Assembly: GCA_965115835.1 (NCBI GenBank)
Contig: OZ220471.1
Span: 2,542,001-2,606,000, forward strand
Direction of reading: 5' to 3'
Length of the DNA stretch: 64,000 nt
Source of the DNA: Foliamicus sp965115835
GTDB taxonomy: Bacteria; Pseudomonadota; Gammaproteobacteria; Steroidobacterales; Foliamicaceae
The position numbers and the translations under genes were made by a program. This document shows positions 61,301-64,000 of the stretch, piece by piece (the first letter of the stretch is position 1; each line of letters starts with the position of its first letter). The notes beneath the pieces are model-generated. The model worked only from the letters and a program-made list of their open reading frames with translations, was not told the origin of the DNA and ran no database searches.

Positions 61301-63507
61301 AGGGAAGATGGAAACACGTTCGTGTGGTTCTCGTCGCGCCGCGCGAGCTTCGATTCCTCCAGCCATGCGATCGCGGTGCGCACTCGATCGTCGTCGGTGG
61401 CGCTGTCCCGTGTGAAGTCGCCGCCGCCGTCCTCGAGCAAAATCTCTCCTGGGGTTGCTACGACGGTATCCTCGGTGCTGGCGTGGCGACGGCGACGGCG
61501 GCGGTCGAGGCGGCGCAGCGCGCGCAGCACCGCCTGGATGTCGCGCCGCTCCAGTCGGGAGCGCGCGGTGAGTGAGAATTGCTTTTCGGGGTCTTCGGAG
61601 TCGAACAGCAACAGGCAGTGCGCAGGCGCGCCGTCTCTTCCCGCTCGTCCGGCTTCCTGAAGGTAGCTTTCGAGAGAGCCCGGGATTTCGGCATGTACGA
61701 CCGCGCGAACATCGGGCTTGTCGATGCCCATGCCGAACGCGTTGGTGGCGACCACCACATCGAGATCGCCGTCGTGAAAGTCGCGCTGGATTTCCCGTTT
61801 TCGTTCCGGCGATAGTCCGGAGTGGAAGTGTCGGGCTGAAAGTCCCTTCTCGGCGAGCGCCTGAGCGGTTTCCTCGGTGCTTCTCTTGGTGGTGCAGTAG
61901 ACGATGGCGCCGCCCGAGCGCGTTTGCCCGAGCGCGTCCTCAACCGCCCCGTAGATGTGTTCGATCCGCTGCGAAGCGGAAGTCGGCATGACCCGGAAAT
62001 CCAGATTGCGGCGTTCCGTCCCGCCGTCGATGACTTCGAGCCGCGAGTGCAGGGTTTGCTCGAAATGCTCGCAAATGTCCCTCACAACCTCCTTCTTGGC
62101 GGTTGCGGTCAAGCCGAGGATCGGCGCCGCGTCCTCTCCGTGACGCTCTGCGATGTAGCGGGCGACATAACGGTAATCGGGGCGGAAGTCGTGTCCCCAT
62201 TTCGAGAGGCAGTGCGCTTCGTCGATAACCCATGCTCCGATCCGGCGTCCCGCAATTGCCGCTGTGAACGAACGGTTGCGAAGCTGTTCGGGGGCGACCA
62301 GCACGATACCGGCGTCGCCCAGACGGATCCGGGCGAGCGCTTCCGCCCTTTCCGGCATGGAGATGAGGCCGTTGATGGTGGTGGCGGAAAGAATTCCCTG
62401 GCGATGCATTGCGGCGACCTGATCGGCCATCAGCGCTACCAGAGGCGAAATCACCACGGTGAGCGCCGCGCTCGCCTCGTAGCGCATCAGCGCCGGGAGC
62501 TGGTAACAGAGCGATTTGCCGGCTCCGGTGGGAAGGATTCCGAGCACCGGGTCGCGGGCCAGATGCTTCTCGATTATGGCGCGCTGGAGGCTCTTGCCGT
62601 CGCTGCTTTGGGGCTGCTCCCTGAAGGCCGGGAAACCGAACCAGCGCTTCAATGCGATTTCGGCGTCGAGATGTTCCGGGCACCACGGGCAGCGCCGGTC
62701 TGCGCAGGGCGTCTCGCGCAGTCTGGTTGCGAGCGCGCCCGGCCGGAACCTCTTCTCGACATAGGGAGGAATGATGGAGTTTCCTCCTGACGCCGGCAGC
62801 CAGGCCAGCAGATAGGCGAGCGCGAGGGGATGCGACAGCGCGTCGCGGGCGATCCGGGCCGCCTGATCCGGGCAACCCCGTTCGGCGAGACGGCGCTGGA
62901 TCGCCGGGATCGAATGCTCGACCAGCGCCGTGGCGAAGTTGCTGCGGATCTGCTGAAAGAAAGGATCGAAGGCGTGCCCCTTCACGCCGGTGGCGAGCAG
63001 TGCGTGCCAGGCCGCCAGCAGATCGTCGTCCATCGGCTTCAGCTTGTCCGCGACATCGGCGAGCAGATCGAGCGTCAGTCCGGCGTCCAGGAGGGGATCG
63101 TTGATCTGCACCCTTGCCAGCGCGGGTTCCTTGTATTGCTTGACGAGGCGGTGATAGGGGTTTTTCGGGTAGGCGAGCGGGCTCAGGTAGAGCGTGTCGA
63201 TGGCCGGCAGGTCGAGCAGATTCAGATCCGGCGCCTTGCGGGCAAGGAGTTCGAGATCGTGCTCGATGATGTTGTGCCCGACGAGATACGACGCGCCGCT
63301 GGCGAATTCATCAAGTTCGGCAAGCGCCGCGCGCAATCCGTCGCTCTTGCCGCGCCAGGTGAAGGGGGTCGCGCGGTCGGTGCGTATCGCGCCGATGGCC
63401 CCGATGCTCTCCTTGCCTTCGAGATCGATCGACAACAGGGCGGTCAGGCGATGCTTCGCCAAACGTTTGCCTGCCGCGTTGTCGTCGTTCCAGCGCTCGA
63501 TTGCCAT
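58261..63507 (-). CDS. Fused DEDD exonuclease - RecQ helicase - UvrD/Rep helicase
   Basis: One intact frame of 1,748 residues. Residues 1-160 are a DnaQ-like exonuclease: D28/E30 in LSIDLEG, D84 in GHNIIEHD, and D141 in INDPLLDAGLT, where Asn replaces the usual Exo III His. A CADRRCPWCPEH cluster at 268-279 may bind zinc. A RecQ helicase spans about 305-650, with Walker A PTGAGKS (326-332), DEAH (429-432), FGMGIDKPD and QEAGRAGRDG. A linker of some 450 residues follows. A UvrD-type helicase covers about 1105-1650, with LAGPGSGKTRVL near 1130, LVDEYQDIG, GDDDQNIYAWKGA, and LTSAHRAKGLEFDHIV. Such joining suggests coupled unwinding and degradation of DNA, in repair or defence. ATG 63507 has a weak GAGAA site; the frame is open to 63789. 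Confidence 0.85.
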   Translation of the reverse strand: MAIERWNDDNAAGKRLAKHRLTALLSIDLEGKESIGAIGAIRTDRATPFTWRGKSDGLRAALAELDEFASGASYLVGHNIIEHDLELLARKAPDLNLLDLPAIDTLYLSPLAYPKNPYHRLVKQYKEPALARVQINDPLLDAGLTLDLLADVADKLKPMDDDLLAAWHALLATGVKGHAFDPFFQQIRSNFATALVEHSIPAIQRRLAERGCPDQAARIARDALSHPLALAYLLAWLPASGGNSIIPPYVEKRFRPGALATRLRETPCADRRCPWCPEHLDAEIALKRWFGFPAFREQPQSSDGKSLQRAIIEKHLARDPVLGILPTGAGKSLCYQLPALMRYEASAALTVVISPLVALMADQVAAMHRQGILSATTINGLISMPERAEALARIRLGDAGIVLVAPEQLRNRSFTAAIAGRRIGAWVIDEAHCLSKWGHDFRPDYRYVARYIAERHGEDAAPILGLTATAKKEVVRDICEHFEQTLHSRLEVIDGGTERRNLDFRVMPTSASQRIEHIYGAVEDALGQTRSGGAIVYCTTKRSTEETAQALAEKGLSARHFHSGLSPERKREIQRDFHDGDLDVVVATNAFGMGIDKPDVRAVVHAEIPGSLESYLQEAGRAGRDGAPAHCLLLFDSEDPEKQFSLTARSRLERRDIQAVLRALRRLDRRRRRRHASTEDTVVATPGEILLEDGGGDFTRDSATDDDRVRTAIAWLEESKLARRDENHTNVFPSSLRVPSLMAARDRIQREARNRNIRKDVQDRMLRVVETLAQADPAGGISTDQLIHECGCSLPQLRGAFSTLEEIGVASNDMRITVYVHAGVENSSARRLARARELEEALIAELREAAPDQELDASWTRLALRLIAQRLREKEVENPLPERLVRLLRSISADGRDEPDAKRSIEIRARDMETVGIRLRRNWAGIDRIARLRRDGAARLLDHLLGKAPDGVRGVDLLVETTYGALEQAIKDDLTLKSQLKNQKAQPLVDRALLWMHEQEIVTLNRGLTVFRQAMTLKVARDGRTFTVADFTPLREHYAEQTEQIHVTTEYARLGVDDIHLALRLAADYFNLPRGEFVRKWFKGKETALRRDTLPEHYEAIVKSLGNRTQEKIVADERERTNVLVLAGPGSGKTRVLVHRIAYLIRVRRSNPASILALTYNRHAAVEARQRLHKLIGSDAHGVNVMTCHALALRILGISFAEAASNPSDETFRKILRDATRLLQGDETTAFLSREQLLGRLNWILVDEYQDIGKAEYELIAALAGKTLAEDDARLNLFAVGDDDQNIYAWKGASVRFIRRFAQDYRAKEEYLVENYRSSRHIINAASRCIKGSADRLKRGHELRIDARRLDDPAGGAWAVRDDMAGGKVQILNVKGGQLSQAVAAVEELKRLSELDPDWQWNRCAIVARHWADLDPARSACMAHGIPAQSAREELSSFWRSRETQRFLDLLEKIDATTVETGRIRRCREGLPEDPWAGLLAQALDELLLEEPDATVLPIAYVRNWLGEWSRETRRKQQGLLLTSAHRAKGLEFDHIVILDGAWRKTNHSDDRDSPRRLYFVSMTRARETLAMVQLEDSDRADIRDRPLTAGQEERAAGLLQPLKDSAAVAERRIPKPDLSDPRFDERIEDCTMEDVVLSFAGWHPRDTGVHRAIDALSPGDPLSLSHENGQWKILDAAGRQVGRMARKWSLPEGMRIANATVHGIFRRWADDGKDEEFRKNLRADAWEVVLPRFLLAPERATVRNRGI

Positions 63508-64000
63508 CGTTGTTCTCAATATGCCCACATATGCCCGGTAGCAACGTTGGATCCGGGCGCCGCGAACTTGTTCATTATCCTGAAGTTTCGCGAGTCGCAT
63601 CCGGACGAAGGCAAAAGTGTAATGCTTCGCGCTGGCCGTGAAATCGCACGGATATCTTGCGGATTGCGAAATTCCGGGCGAGAGCTGCCTTGCGCCTTGA
63701 GATACCGGCGTGCGTCCGCGAGGAGCAAGCCGTAGGCGTTGAAGCATTGCCCTGATTGTCTTGCACCGGCGCGCGCCCGCCAGGAACAAGCCAGGGCCGG
63801 GCGTCGTGGCGGAGCGAGCAAGTGTGTGCGCCAGCGTGGCCGGATTGCCCGCAAACCGTAAGGGGCAAGCCCGATACAGGCGGCCTTTTCAGGAACCGGA
63901 AAACACCAAAAGACTTTTATTTGCAGGATGTTATGCAAACAAGGCGCATTTGTTTGGGTACCATGCGGTGCGAGTCGGGCCAATTCGACAGGCGGGCCGC
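63508..64000. other. Non-coding region upstream of the giant helicase gene
   Basis: A 493-base stretch to the window edge with no gene that I can support. It carries the right copy of the dispersed repeat. A shorter unit, ccggcg.gcg..cgc.agga.caagcc, occurs at 63705-63730 and 63766-63792, and again at 57829-57855. The helicase promoter should lie here but was not identified. Confidence 0.5.
63765..63900. repeat. Dispersed GC-rich repeat, right copy
   Basis: The counterpart of 57825-57960, in direct orientation. Together they flank the giant helicase gene. The repeat shows no transposase and no obvious terminal inverted repeats. Confidence 0.8.

Noticed and set aside
1..64000. tRNA, rRNA, CRISPR arrays and transposases
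   Set aside because: No cloverleaf-like sequence, no regularly spaced repeats and no transposase or integrase motifs were noticed; small RNAs without conserved sequence could have been missed.

Overview
The window is GC-rich and reads as the chromosome of a Gammaproteobacterium, probably an uncultured or little-studied one. The evidence is an LPS core/lipid A block (family 9 heptosyltransferase, Kdo kinase, LpxL), a pilMNO-Q operon next to mrcA, glnK-amtB, msrP-msrQ, a type II citrate synthase, HtpG, UbiA and two TonB-dependent receptors. Genes are tightly packed and many start codons overlap the previous stop (ATGA or GTGA). No tRNA, rRNA, transposase, integrase or CRISPR array was seen.

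Layout. 1-4.2 kb: the 3' part of glnE, a small zinc-finger gene and LPS genes. 4.3-8.6 kb: a cobalamin riboswitch with a probable RBS-sequestering hairpin, a BtuB-like receptor, an AAA ATPase of foreign character, and a PduO-type cobalamin adenosyltransferase. 8.7-17.4 kb: an M28 peptidase and tryptophan genes, ordered SLC13 permease-trpD-trpC-trpF-trpB; trpA is cut off from trpB by an opposing lipoprotein gene. 17.4-18.8 kb: a short ribonucleotide-reductase-like protein that lacks the catalytic motifs. 19-29 kb: ubiA, cell-wall enzymes (MltD-like, YkuD, DacB), htpG, msrB, YggT, a CDP-alcohol phosphatidyltransferase and a HAD phosphatase. 29-37 kb: glnK-amtB behind a strong promoter, msrPQ, an MFS carrier with an orphan TRAP-type binding lipoprotein, a TPR/TonB-C protein and msrA. 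37.4-43.4 kb: a 1,993-residue cadherin-like probable lipoprotein preceded by a run of 15 G and followed by a perfect terminator. 43.6-52 kb: rpmE, gltA, mrcA and a type IV pilus alignment operon with no complete pilP.

52-64 kb looks accessory: a HicAB toxin-antitoxin pair, a TonB receptor of lower GC, recQ, a 208-bp tandem repeat, and a 1,748-residue protein that joins a DEDD-type exonuclease, a RecQ helicase and a UvrD-type helicase in one chain. Related ~136-bp direct repeats lie on both sides of that gene.

The best candidates for something new are the exonuclease-RecQ-UvrD fusion with its adjacent RecQ and flanking repeats, the ribonucleotide-reductase-like pseudoenzyme, the giant surface protein behind a possible phase-variable G tract, and the remodelled pilO/pilP/pilQ junction. 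All functions are inferred from sequence motifs read by eye; no database search was run.
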